Source: Glossina fuscipes
Taxonomy: Eukaryota; Arthropoda; Insecta; Diptera; Glossinidae
Length of the DNA: 64,000 nucleotides
Assembly: GCF_014805625.2 (NCBI RefSeq)
Contig: NW_023998414.1
Coordinates: 26,807,546-26,871,545, forward strand
Direction: 5' to 3'
Position numbers and translations under genes: made by a program. Within the stretch, counting starts at the first letter, position 1. Every line of letters starts with the position of its first letter. Below the pieces are notes generated by a model that saw only the letters and a program-made list of their open reading frames with translations, was not told where the DNA came from and did no database searches. This document shows positions 38,723-51,228 of this stretch, in pieces.

Positions 38723-39099
38723 CTGTTATTTTTTTTTTTGCTTTTGAAATTTAAATCATACGAAATACAAATTACGCTATTAGTTTAAGATCACACCCAC
38801 GATTAGGGATTATCTTCTTAAAATCAATAGTAATGATCTCATTGATATATAATTTTTTTTTCTTTGCTACTACTACTGCTACTAGTGCTACTACTACTAC
38901 TACTACTACTATGTTACCATTTGGCAGTAGTTTTTCTTGCAAAAAAAAAAACAATAATTTCTTTATAGCACTCTTTCGGAGCGCATTCCCATAGATCAAT
39001 ATTTTCGATCTTCATCAAGAAGTTGCGATAAAACTTAATATTTAACGAAGGCATGCACTATTTCTTCCAAAATATTAATTTAAAACAAATAAGAACGCT

Positions 39100-39360
39100 A
39101 TAGTGGTCCACGTGCGCACAATGTCTTGACTTTTCAAAATAAGGTCTTATATTGAAGTTGGCTGAAAACAACGGCTGATCGGAATGATTTTCACTAGCGC
39201 ATGTCTTTGGATCGAACCAGGTCAGTATATTAAAAATTGAGGCCGATGGACAGACGGCCAGACGAGCTTAGATCGATATAATAAAACATGGCTCCATTCT
39301 AAGTCCTTCTGGATGTTGCATGCAAACTTAATCTACCCTTGTACCACAAACAGTGTACAG
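39100..39360 (-). repeat. Dispersed gtccgtctgtc-type repeat, reversed copy
   Basis: On +: 'aaaataaggtcttatatt', 'ggctgatcggaatgattttc', 'ggacagacggccagacgagc' and 'ttagatcgatataataaaac', 'agtccttctggatgttgcat', 'cttgtaccacaa'. The last ~110 bp align well with 45714-45825 (same orientation) and with the reversed start of the 25520 copy. Confidence 0.75.
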
Positions 39361-40619
39361 TGTAAATATTGACTTTAGATAAAAGTTTTTTTCGAAAAAG
39401 TTATCAAAAATCGACTACAAAATTGGCTTTAGTTTCAAATCTTAGGAGAGGACAGTTTCAAATATGATTTGAGACGAAAAATCCAATTATTAAGCCGGAT
39501 AATTCGAATTATCTATGGCATAGGGTGGCAAAAAGAATAACGATAAGGAAAAGACTCATAAGGTAGCACTACCTTCTAAAGGTTATATTAAGAGGAGGTT
39601 TTCGATAGACTTTTGTGTTCTAAAAAGCTGTTGCGTTGTTGTAACGCGGTTTGAAAAAGCTACGAGAGACAAAGGTTTTCTGAAAGCTTCCTAATCTGAG
39701 TTAGCAAAATAAAATATTTTTTGAAAAATTCGACTTTATTCACTAATGTGAATATGTGTGTAATTCAAAAACCAGACAAGCAGTACAATGCTTGTCTAAC
39801 ATTTCGATACTTTTTTTTCTAAGGTTACGGGACAATTTATCACGACGCGTAAAATATCCTACCCATCCTTATACAACGTGCTGATCGTATCATTCAAATC
39901 CTTCTTCCTCACCTGATATGGTGGGTGAAGCAATGAAACAAGCTTCTATTCCTCCTATTAGTTTTCCCACGTAGCCAACAACTTTTGAGTCGGAGTATGA
40001 AGCAAAGCCGGCACTTACCGTGCGATTAGCATTCTTATGCTTAAAATTTCGTTCAATACATGATAAAAACTTTCTTTGAGCTTGTTCATGCTCTCTCCTA
40101 TCTCTCTAAAGTTCATACTACAACTTTCGAGGATTATTTGGTGAACTTTAACGAATGGTACGAATGGTCATCGTTATCTAAGCTGGTATGACGACGTTTC
40201 AATTAAAATAATCAAAATGTCGCAACAAATACTTGACGACAGACCGTCACAAAAACATTCACACCATTATCGAACAACAATTGCTTATACAAAATGATTG
40301 AAATTTTAATGAATATTTACCAACTCGTCATCTTCATGCTCAGAAGGAATACATTTCAGACAATCTCCGCATTTACCTTCATTCTCAATAGATATTTATT
40401 TTATTTTGAATCAGGGAGGAATACTCGAATACTCATAATAAAATAATTGCATATGTAACGTTTCGAGAATTCGACCTATGCACGGATGTTCTTGGTTATT
40501 TTTACCTTTCTTTTTGTTCGCATGTTTTCCGGCCTGGCTCGTCGTATGGGGTGTGTCCAAATAAAATGCATTCAGATACGTGCTTATATTCTGAACTGGC
40601 TTTTGAACGAAACGTATGG

Positions 40620-40765
40620 AATTCTCGAGGTGATTTGTGACAATTAGGTAGGAATCGCAATGTAAAGTTTAAATAGCTATGACAAACGATAACCAACAAG
40701 CAGGCGGACGAAATATGATATGTTAAATCGATCAAGAACATCCTTTGTATCCTTTCTAATGTTCG
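40620..40765 (-). repeat. Weak copy of dispersed gtccgtctgtc-type repeat
   Basis: On + it reads 'aagcaggcggacgaaatatg' then 'ttaaatcgatcaagaacatcc', a decayed form of the reversed core. Confidence 0.4.
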
Positions 40766-43700
40766 TTGTGTCCGAGAGGCCGAGTTGTCTTCAACATTTA
40801 GTATTAAAGCATGAAAAAGCCGAAATTACTTTGTTGCCAGCCTTTTTTACACCTATGTTTTTTTTTTTTTTTTTTTTTTGATGCAGACGCCGTCTAAAAG
40901 GTAATCAATTTTTTTAATACCTTTAAATGAAATTTTTGTGACAGTTGCTGTTTCCATTACTCTGCATGGTTTTTCGATTCATAAGCCAAGATAAGAAGCA
41001 TACATCTGCTGGGTGTTTTTGTAATCGAATACTTGCACATACACATCGAAATCATGAATAAATGAACGTTTGAACGAAGCGTATGTTTGTCTTGCCACCC
41101 CCGAATTTTTATGTTACTGTTCGAACTGACCTAATTGTTATGATTTTGCACACGCCGTTCAATACAGAATTCATTGGTTAACATTTTATTTTTTTATTTT
41201 TTATATTTTTTTTTTTATGATTTTGAATGCATGTTTGTAGGTTTGTGATCGATATTATCAAATTTATACAATCAACATTTTATAGAGTTGTTAAAGTTGT
41301 TATTGTTTTCTTGTCGTTGCCGTTGTTATTTTGTTGTTATTATTATTATTATTGTTGTTGTTGCTGTTGGTATTGCTGCCAATTTGAATGAAAAATGGCA
41401 CCGTATTTAGTTTCATTGTTAGTGAAAATTGTAGTATTTTTTTTTTTTTTTGCTTGCATTTTTTCGTTTTTGTGTTAAAAACGATTAGCATGCTTGAATG
41501 ACCCCTTAACTTGTACACATATACATATACATATGTGTACATATGCAGGCAATGTTTAATCAAACGGTTAATTGTCTTAACAACAACTGTTTGTGTTTCT
41601 TGTGTTTACTGAATTAAGAAAATTATAATTTTTAAGGTAATCGCATGCGAGAATTGTTTCCGAAAATAACAGCTGCTCGAGCTTAGTATGTGCAACAGCA
41701 ATAATTTTGAGTTCAATATTTTTTTTTTTTTTGCAAAATTTTCAAAAATTTCATACAACATTCATAAAAAAATTTCTGCTTTTCCTAATCCTTCTTAAAA
41801 GTTTAACTTAAGTCAAAAAAAAATTGCGATAAATGCAATAAAATCTCAACTCAAATAAATATTATAATCATAGATCTACACGCAACGATTCAAGTTTAAG
41901 TTAAGTACCGAACTTCAGATGGCTATCGAATAGGAACGAGCGGTTACTGGAACTGCTTTCACAGTTCTAACGTTCAAGTTGCGCGTACGCGATGTGAAGT
42001 TGCATTGGAATATACTCTTGTTTGTCGATTTTTTGAAAATTGATTTTCCGAAAATAATTTTTAAGATTTCTTTTCGCATTTGAACTTGTCAAGATAGAAA
42101 AACGCTTGCAATTTACTAAAATTTTTATCAAAACCTAAAAGCGGTCACAACTACTATCTACAAGTGTTAGCAAGCATCACCAATAAAATATAACACTAAT
42201 CTAAACTTTGTCCTCGCTGTCCTGCAATGGTCCGCAGAGATGAACCTCGCCCAGGTTAATGAATTATATATGCTCCTAATCAAAGCCAGATTCTAAATGA
42301 ATGTAATCACATACGTCTGTTCGTGCGTTGTTCCCGCTTTTTGCGCTTTATCGTTGAACCGCTTAAGCTTGTAAAATTCACACTAGATAACTATGTGATA
42401 GATCAAGCAAATAAGTTTGTAACCTTTTTCCCAATAGATGGCAACCTTGTGCTCCTTATAATAAAGATACTTTATCCCCCCCCCCCTACTAATACTAATT
42501 CCCCCTGTTGATAAACTTCATGAAATGATGAAAATCGAGCCATTTTCGAGCGGAATTATTGACGAGCGGTGGAAGCAGGTCCATATATGTGCTTGTTGAG
42601 CTCATTCAATTTGGTCAAACAATTGATTGCACACTTTGTGCTATCAGCAACGAATGCAATTAAAGGGATGGAACCAAAAAAAAGCATCTTGAGAGGGACG
42701 GTGCAAATAATGCTCCCAAAATTGAGTGGACTTGTTTTGAAATCAAACCAATAGGGCAGCATAACAAGTAATCAAGAAGCTAACTAACATACTGACCATC
42801 GAACAATAATTGGAGACGATCGACATCGAATGCTTGCTGCAAGTTAAATGTGACTGACTATCTTGCATGTCAATCATGTCATTCATATCGGTCGTGCCAT
42901 GGACTAAAGAGTTGAAAAAGTTGTGGAAGAGTACGATTTTCTATAAACACTTATGTCCAATAATCCAAAAAGAAGAGTAGAACGTATGCATCAGTCAATC
43001 TTGGCTCGAATTTGTTCACTTACTTGTCCTTTCCAGAATTTCCAGAATCCTGAGCTACGATCGACTGCAAACTAAATGAAAAATTATTAAACGATCTGAA
43101 CCATATCAGAGAACTTGAAATCCTTTTTTTATATTAAGTGCTTAAGACCAAGTGCTTTGTCCCTATGCTTTTATTAATAAGCAAAATTATCCTAACCAGC
43201 GACGCTACATGGTGTGCTTACATATGACTTTTGAGACAAATTCAAAAAATCGAAACATCATTTTATTAAAGCGACATATTATGCCATAAAGGAGGGAAAT
43301 GCATAGGATTATTGAAAATATAGAGATCGGATAAATCGTTTTTTATTGAAAATGTCACCATCTTTCGCGCTAATCAGCCTCAGGCTTTTTTTGTTTTACA
43401 CATTCACCCTCATATTTCTAAATCGGGGAAAAAAAGGAAAAAAGAAAAATCCATCATTAACTCAACACAAGAAGTGAATCATTTTATATTTAGAAGAAAA
43501 AAAAAAATCTCTCACAGAAAACAAAAATTAATACCTGTTCCCTTATACAGTGCTCGTTAATTAAAGCGAAAATAACCATTTAAGGTCGATTGATGAAGAC
43601 ATGCATTTACACGTGGACGTATCATTCAATGCATCACATTGCATTGCGCTGCGTTGCATCGATATTGCATTTCAGAAATGAAAAGAAAAACCTTCAAAAC

Positions 43701-43948
43701 AATTTTCACCATTTTTGGAACAATGATTTATAAACATGAAGCCTTCAAAAATGCCAAAAATTATACGAACGAGAAAAATGAACATTTCATACGCAATAGC
43801 AATCATTAAAATATCAAATAATCGGTTCACAATACATTTGAAAGGAAAGACCTGAGCAACGAACGTAGTAGGCCCCTTAAGACATACGAAACTTTTTTTC
43901 TTTGTTTTTTTTTTTTTTTGCTTTATTTTGCTTTTTTCTCATTCAACC

Positions 43949-43984
43949 GGAGCAGGAGCCGGAGACGGAGCCGGAGCCGAAGCA
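43949..43984 (+). repeat. GGAGCC-type hexanucleotide minisatellite
   Basis: Six diverged units of GGAGCC/GGAGAC (43949-43984). It is GC-rich, unlike the surrounding DNA. Confidence 0.85.
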
Positions 43985-44806
43985 TAAGCATTGTCATGTT
44001 ATTATACAATAACGAAAATGTACTCGAAAACTGAATACAAGTTCTTTATTCTGCGCAAGAGTGAAATAAAACGCTAAAGTTGTTGCAACATTTTTTGTTT
44101 TCTTTTATTTTTTGCTTTATTTGAGAGGGCAATGAAAGCGGTTTGTTTGAAAAGTGAAATACATCTTCTTCGGTTGTATTATATGCATTTTGAAAATGCA
44201 TTTTCTTCTGGATGAGTTTCAAATTAGGTACAAATCACACTTTCTTGTTTAAGTCCACAATTTAATGAAAAGAAAAACAAATATATATATACACATACTC
44301 ACGCTTATACCCCGGCTGCACAATTTATGAAGCATACCACTACAAAATATCAATGTATACGCTTACGTTAGAATTTACTCTTCATTAAAAGACCGCAAAT
44401 AAACAAAGAAGAAGAAGAGAAGAAAGACAAAAAAAAAAAAAAAGAAAAAAAAAAAAACAAATAGTATTGTATTCAATACCTTTGGAAATGTTTACCTTTT
44501 CGCCACTAATTGGCAAAAAATACCAAATATGGTAGGAAAGCATAAAAGCGCAATTTCCAGACTAACCAAACAACCAACCAACTAAAACAAACAAACAAAC
44601 AAACATCCAGCCAGTCGTCTACTAATGAGAAACAATGATAAGAAGTTAAAAAAAAAAAAAAAAAAAAGCAAGGCAAGCGCGCGACAGAATACCAACCGTG
44701 CCAAGAGCCTAGAAAGGCGACCATAAGATCAGTTGACATTGACAATGGCCGGAGTATATCGCTGATAGCCAGTCAGACATATACAAGCAATATAGGCAAA
44801 CATGCA

Positions 44807-44807
44807 C

Positions 44808-44870
<63 letters not shown>
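44807..44870. repeat. (TA)n microsatellite, long
   Basis: About 64 bp, nearly pure TA. Together with 63829-64000 it is among the longest TA tracts in the window. Confidence 0.95.
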
Positions 44871-44871
<1 letters not shown>

Positions 44872-45569
44872 CTTATCATAGCATGTCTAGATATTGCTTC
44901 ACAATGGACGGCTCCCACATAAGTTAAACGAGCTTGTTAAGGTATCGATATAACTTTTGCTTAAGTAAATTTGTATAATACTTTATTTATGGATAATTTC
45001 AATTTTCATTAATCGAAAAACTCACGACTAACATTCCTAGAAGGCACCATATTCCAGCCATGTTATTGCATTACCAGTCGGTCTTCCTAAAATTAAGACA
45101 TGGAACAAATTGTTGCTTAAAGGAAAGAAACTTTGTTCAAATGCCTTCTCAAGCGGGCAATTTCAATGCTATTTACATAAACTTTTCATCTTTGAACTCA
45201 AGTATATCCGATGCTTTCCATCGTAGATGCTGCCCCTTCGCCATAATATTATTTACATTTAACACATCTCCGGAGAATACTGGGAATCCCATTTCTGGAT
45301 CATGAAATTCTTTATCAAATGACTTCGCCTTAATTTATGTGAAATATGTATAATACTTTAATACTGAAAAGCCAAGCTTTAAACTGGCAGAGAAGTCCCA
45401 GTAACGTTTAAGATAACTAGACTAAAACTCTCGTATCGAACCTTAACGTCCCGATTTCAAAATTTTTTTACCTTTGGACTTGTAGCAACAAACGAATGAT
45501 AAGGAAGCAAAAACATTATGGCGGGCCACACCGCGCACCACGCTTTATGCAGTTACTCATTTGACGACT

Positions 45570-45832
45570 TTATAAACTAAGGCCTTATATGAAAAATAAT
45601 TGAAAATATGGTCCGATCCGAACTGTTTTCAATAGGATTCGTTCCTGGGCTAAACTACATCAATGTACAAAATTTTGAAAATCAAAACATTTAAAAAATT
45701 GCGGCAGCTCGACAGACGGACAGACAAGCTTAGATCAGCGTAATAAAAGTTGGGTCTAACTCAAGTAATTCTGGACGCCGCATACATCCGCACAAACTTC
45801 GTATGTCCTTGTGCCACAAGTAATGGAGGAAA
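45570..45832 (-). repeat. Dispersed gtccgtctgtc-type repeat, reversed copy
   Basis: On +: 'aaggccttatatgaaaaata', 'tggtccgatccgaactgttt' and 'tcaatagg', 'gacagacggacagacaagct' and 'tagatcagcgtaataaaa', 'tctggacgccgcatacatcc' and 'gcacaaac'. This is the cleanest partner of the forward copy at 25520-25850 and of 39100-39360. Confidence 0.75.
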
Positions 45833-47385
45833 TAAAAATAAAGATTAAAACATGAAGTATTGGTAAACTTCGGTACAATCGGTACAATGTTACAGTGGTA
45901 CTAGTTTTCAAATTGTTAATGTCAAATTCAGACTTTGGTTATCCTTCCGCCTCTAGCTGGACAACTGCCAGTTTCGGCATTTCTTAAAAATAGAAATAGA
46001 AATGTAACAGTTTGTACGCATATTCTTGGCCCGATTTTTAAGAAAAATTTTTGTAACGATCCACCTATAAGCAGGCGCACAATAATAAGAGTATTTGACT
46101 CAAACTGAAAAAACTGAATAAATTGAAATTAAATGGAAGAACGTAATCTCCTGGAACTCAATATTGATACATTAATTTTATTCACAGCCAATCAAAATCA
46201 TACACCCAGACACTTGATGCAAATTAACCTCAGCAGTTTCTTGAATCATTTATCAAGATCTGCGTCAAAAATCCAAGAGGTAAATGCATATTAAGCCAAA
46301 GTATCCTCTAATCTATTTAGACCTACGGCATTGCGCTTATCAAAGGACGGGTCAGTTTCAAAGAAATTCTATCAAGATGACGACCTCAAGCATAAGTCCC
46401 GTTTAATTCAAGAATGGGGCTCGTATATAGCTGTGTCAAAGTGTTTCACTCTCTTTGCCCATCATCAGGCAAGAACCCCATCAAAACTAGGTGAGAAGAA
46501 TTGGAGCGCCAGGTGCGAAAACAATCAATCTCTTCGGTTCAAGATATGAGAAACAGACTATAAAATGAATGGAGTAAGATCTCTGTTTCCTATACACGAG
46601 AATCTACACAAAATATGCCAAAATGTTTAAGTGACTTTATTAAGCAAAAAGTGTACCCGCTCTCGAAATATAAATTTTTAATAATATGCTGTTTTTTTTT
46701 TTTTTTTTGATCTTCGAAAAAACCCCTATATTAATGACGTTATGTTTTTTGAATTGTTGAAGTTATTTAATTTTCTTATTTTTTTTATTTTTTTTATTTT
46801 TTTTACTTGAACTATAGACTATGGGGAAATCCAATATTAATGAGACCTCCTGTATATACCAGTGACGTGATTAACATATTTTAATTAAAAATCCTAAGAA
46901 TTTATGGATGGATTGAATTAAATTATTTGATGATTTGTTTTCTTTAAATTTTTTTATTTTTTCATTTACAAATTATTTTAGTGCTTATTGGTGATGAAAT
47001 TAATTTTTTCTGTTAAATTATATTTTCAACTTGATTGTGTTCTTGCCAACGATGGCATAAAAAGAATATTCGAGGAAATTATTATTATTATTGTTATTGT
47101 TTATTTATTTACTTTATTTATTTATTTTTTTTTTTTGAGATTGAAAGTTAAAAAATTGTTCACTAGCGACGTAGGCTAGCTGTTCTATTTTAGGAAAGAA
47201 ATTTAGATACTAAGTCTAGTAGTTTTAATATATAAGTAATTTCAGTAGGTCCGTAGGATTAGTTATTCCAAATGGGGTTCTTTTAGTAATGGAAAAATTT
47301 TGGGCAGTCATTAGGCAAGTGCTTTTTTCTAAGAATATATCTACAATAGCAAATTGAAGAAGATTGATTTCTGAAGGATTCATTA
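45833..47385. other. Gene-free stretch
   Basis: No gene. T-runs at 46691-46708 and 46780-46804 and a TTA/TTTA-rich stretch near 47080-47136. The 72-codon frame at 46331-46549 (+) has protein-like composition but no motif that I can name. Confidence 0.45.
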
Positions 47386-47760
47386 GCGTGTTGTACTTGT
47401 ATCGCCAGGGCAAAGTTTCGCAAATGTTTTGATCTTGACTTTGTCAATTCGATGCGGATAAGCAGAAGAGTAGTGCTGATGATGATATTCCATAATTTTC
47501 TCTTTAACATTCCTTTTAGTGCGTCTTTGAAGACCCAACTCGTCAATGATATCGTCAATAACTACGGCCGAAGAAGCAGCAGACTGCGCCGCTCGTTCAG
47601 CTTGCTAATTATGGTTAGGCATTGAAGGCGTTTTACTCTTATTAGCGAATATTGTGATGGTATTCCTCAATTACTTTTGCTTATTGCGGTTCAGCTCGAA
47701 GTCGTGGGATTCCGTTTAGTTTTGAACGCAAACAGACTATCAATGACAATCATGGTTTTT
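47386..47760 (-). pseudogene. Coding remnant of unknown origin
   Basis: Between two in-frame stops, 47604 down to 47386 is open for 73 codons without an ATG. It starts QAERAAQSAASSAVVIDDII then DELGLQRRTKRNVKEKIMEY then HHQHYSSAYPHRIDKVKIKT and ends TFAKLCPGDTSTTR. Composition (A, E, K, R, D, H, few F/I/N runs) is unlike the AT-driven frames elsewhere. Upstream on - the same frame gives TIFANKSKTPSMPNHN before a stop, and a neighbouring frame gives KLNGIPRLRAEPQ, a stop, then AKVIEEYHHNIR, so the coding remnant probably extends upstream with frameshifts. I recognise no family. A gag-like retroelement segment, another transposon protein or a gene fragment are all possible. Confidence 0.45.
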
Positions 47761-48849
47761 TCTGAGTTTATTTTTATAAGCATGCCCATGCTAACTGTTA
47801 GTTAGTAGTAAAGATCCGCCCGAAAGCGTCTTCAACTTTCTCACCTAATTTATCATAAATAAACTTTCTAAAGCATATGCAAACAAATTACATTTTCTAT
47901 TAATTTTTTTTGATCTCTACTCAGACTGAGACTAGTTTAGATTTTCGTGAAATCTACGCTTCTTTTAATATCAATAATAATATATATATGTATGAGCGCC
48001 GATTAACGTATGTACGCATGTATAACTCATAAAGAAAAAACAAGTTTTAATCTCTCTCTGATCATATAAACTAGCGCAACAAATGCAAATTCAACATCCT
48101 GTCATTATTTAACTGGCGAAACATAAACATGTAGATGACATTGAAAAATCTCAGCACTAATTTTTCCGAACGTTGAACTTGTTGCCTGCTGAATAACATA
48201 ATTACCTAAAAGACCTGAAACAATGAAAAAAGAAAAAACAACAAAAGAACAACAACAACAACAAAATGGGCTTATTAAACAACATAGTTTTTATCGTGAT
48301 TCCTTGTTCTGTAAGAGTTTGGTTTTTCATAGGAAATGTCGCACCTATACTTGGATGTTGACTCGCCCAGTTTTTCATCTTCCTTTGTTATTATCATTAC
48401 AACTGAGTTACAATTTATGCTTAAAAATGCACTGCCTTGATTCTTTTTTTCTTTTTTATTTATTTATTTTATTTTATTTTTTTTTTTTTTTTCATTACGC
48501 AACGGAGCTTTTTGTTTATTTTTTTTTTTTCTTTTTTCCCTTCCAATATGTAATGTAATGTAATGTACAAATATGTTGGTGTTGAATCTGGTTGTTTTCA
48601 TTTATGTATTTCTCTTTTTTTGTTTTTTATCCGCTCATATATATATATATAACATTTCAAGATAGCTATAAAATTGCGTATGGAACAAGTTTACGCTCAC
48701 ACACATCTTAATAGTAATAAAATATTTATGTATCTTGTTTTATATCACAAAATTTTGAAGCGATAGAGGCGTGAATTAATATTCTTTCTTACGCGTACTT
48801 GCACTCAATATTTAAAATTTCATTTTAGTAGCCTCCACTAAACCGATGC

Positions 48850-48881
48850 GATGATGACGATGATGATGATGATGATGATGG
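48850..48881. repeat. (GAT)n microsatellite
   Basis: Ten GAT/GAC units. Confidence 0.9.
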
Positions 48882-49499
48882 TTTATTGTCATGTCATTGC
48901 CGCTATCCGAATGACGCATAAACGCATAAAGGATCTCATTACAATTGCACAAATCCACTTAAACAGCAACAATGTATCTTTGATTGATGTCAAAAAAATA
49001 AAAAAATAAAAAATAAAAACAAAATTTCATTATATAGTGATTTTTTGAAATGTTGTCATTAAAATTTTTCCTTTTTATTGTTTTTGTTTGTTTTCATTTG
49101 CTTTGATTAAGCAAAACTAGTGCGTAAATAAATATTTTTATTAGTGCAAGAAATTATTTGATTTAAGAAGTCTTTTCGTGCATCATAAACTTCTCCGCAT
49201 ACATATATATGTATATGTACATACATATATACATACGTACATACATATATGTATTTAAATATGCAAAGAGTTTTTTGTAAAACTTTTCTTCATCATTCGA
49301 TGCCCGCCGAGTCTTTCCTTTTTGCCACAATATTTAATATGTTTTTGTGGCTACCTATCTTACTCTTACTCTTCTTCTTCTTCTTCTTCTATGATGAAAT
49401 GTGCAAATACAATATCATATTATTTGTCATACATGCTTGTGTACATTAATAAATCTTCTCATCTGACATTTGCGGTAAATTTTTCCTTTTGTTTTCGCC

Positions 49500-49504
<5 letters not shown>

Positions 49505-49531
<27 letters not shown>
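49505..49531. repeat. (CT)n microsatellite
   Basis: Pure CT tract of about 27 bp, one of four in the 38-50 kb interval, all with CT on +. Confidence 0.95.
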
Positions 49532-49535
<4 letters not shown>

Positions 49536-49929
49536 TGCAATATGTTCCATTTAATAGTTTTTTGCCTATTTTTCTTCTTCTCAAATGATTAGCGTGGCAG
49601 TAAATTCCGTCTGGTTGGCATCCATATTGCCTCGTCGCATGCATAACCACCGTCAACATCGTCTTCGTCTTTGTCTTTTACATCGTCGCTGTCTACTATT
49701 ATGGATGCAAATATTTTATTTATTTATTATCATTTTTTTTATCATTTTTTTATCATTTTTTTTATTTCTTCTCCCATTGATTTGAATGAATTGTTTATTC
49801 AAGTTGTGATTATTTGCTTAATATGCTTTGTTTTGTTGCAATGATTTTCATATTTTTCTTTTATTTACATTCGTTTCGTAATAACAAAAATGAATTTGCA
49901 ATTATAAGCTAAAGGATTTTTATTTGTTT

Positions 49930-49933
<4 letters not shown>

Positions 49934-49966
<33 letters not shown>
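49934..49966. repeat. (CT)n microsatellite
   Basis: Pure CT tract of about 33 bp. Confidence 0.95.
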
Positions 49967-49969
<3 letters not shown>

Positions 49970-51189
49970 GATATTTTAGAGTTAAGTTTGTTGAAAATGT
50001 AAACATATTTATTGTTACGAAATTAAAATGAAAAAAAAAATATAAAAAAAAGAACGAAACAAAGAAATATGAAGAGTTTACTCAAATCTTTTTATTATTT
50101 TGCTCATCATGAACATAGACACATAGATGCGGTGCTCATTTGTTCCATGGCCTCAAACCACCTATTAAATATCAATTGTATTTTAAACAGATGCAAATGC
50201 AAATTATAAAAATTTGAATTTCTTTTTTAAATATCTTTTGTCTTCAAGTTCTTGCTCTCGAAGGCGAACATCAATTGTCTATTTTAAATATTCAAATAAC
50301 TGACGAATGATTGAGATGGAGAAAATACATATGTAGAATCCATATGCCGAATATCATTTGTTAGATTTAATGCTTATCGTGCAGAGTGAACGAACGAGGG
50401 CGAAAAGACGAAAAAAGAGAAGGAGAGAGAGATAGATAGATAGATAGAGGGAGAGAAAGAAATATCCGCCATGTAATAGGGTGTTTTCGATATTTTCTAG
50501 AAGTTCCCAAGTATACATTAAGCAAAAATTTGCAAGCTATATATGTCGAGCATTGGTTTCATATTTATCTAAACCATATGAACCAAAATTGTCTCAATCA
50601 TGTAAAGCGTAGTTTGTAGAACGTGATGGCAATTACGAGAATCTTTCCTCCTTTTTAGGTTAGGCAATGTCTACAACATTTGTGTTTTACTGCAAATACA
50701 TCTAGCAAACCATGTGAGACGGTAAGCATAATTTACAAAAAGCCGTTGGAAATTTTATCTTATTAACGCCATTAAAAGTAGGTCTACGTTAATCCATAAG
50801 GCACTTGAAGCAACCTCTACGTTCAGTTGCGCCAACATTTCATCAACCTTTAACTTTAGTTGGACAACGAAGATATGAGAAAAAGTGTAAACGAGTTCTT
50901 CAAATTTTTCATTAATTAATTTTATTTTTATTGTTTACTATCAATAAAAACTATTGACGGTTTTCAACATTGAAGAGCCTATTTGAATGAACTAAGTGTG
51001 GAAAGCGAATGTGAAGTGAAGTTTATCGTACTATTTGATCATTAACGTATCTCAAGTCTCAAGTCGTTACGAAGTAAGTAATGTCAGAATCCAATTGCAT
51101 TGAACATATCAATAAAATTCGCATCAATATAGCTAAGAGACAATAACAATTAATGTAAAAATAAAGAAGTAGAACAGGACTGACCTAAT

Positions 51190-51192
<3 letters not shown>

Positions 51193-51225
<33 letters not shown>
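51193..51225. repeat. (TA)n microsatellite
   Basis: Pure TA tract of about 33 bp. Confidence 0.95.

Positions 51226-51228
<3 letters not shown>

Larger units (their letters stand above)
37600..39000. other. Microsatellite-dense island, possible regulatory DNA
   Basis: No decayed transposon is visible. Instead there are (AAAT)n (37638-37663), CTG/CTA-type triplets (37826-37858), (AAAAC)n (37948-37970), (CT)n (38093-38114 and 38613-38718) and (CTA)n (38866-38912). The open frames of up to 139 codons here are low-complexity readings of these tracts (poly-F, poly-S, 'ERERERE') and I do not call them genes. Similar islands recur in the window, and in flies this texture is common in regulatory introns. 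Confidence 0.45.
39361..45569. other. Gene-free stretch with repeats
   Basis: No gene. Contains a weak reversed repeat fragment (40620-40765), T-runs (40858-40879, 41439-41451), a TTG/ATT-rich stretch (41290-41375), a poly-C run (42477-42486), a GGAGCC-type minisatellite (43949-43984), AAAG/A-rich blocks at 44407-44460, and the long TA tract at 44807-44870. A - strand open frame at 45141-45336 has coding-like composition but no recognisable family. Confidence 0.5.

Noticed and set aside
39900..39925. Ratchet-like 'atatcaggtgagg' on -
   Set aside because: The sequence before the AG is not pyrimidine-rich enough, and the candidates elsewhere are on +.
48190..48235. Exon start on - after a strong pyrimidine tract and 'tttcag'
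   Set aside because: Downstream only a short, motif-free frame of about 37 codons exists and no good donor is visible.
48223..48558. 111-codon open frame on +
   Set aside because: The second half is almost all F/L/Y from T-runs; no domain, no splice context.
50641..50665. Third ratchet point ('tcctcctttttag' then 'gttagg') on +
   Set aside because: The acceptor is acceptable but GTTAGG is a poor donor.
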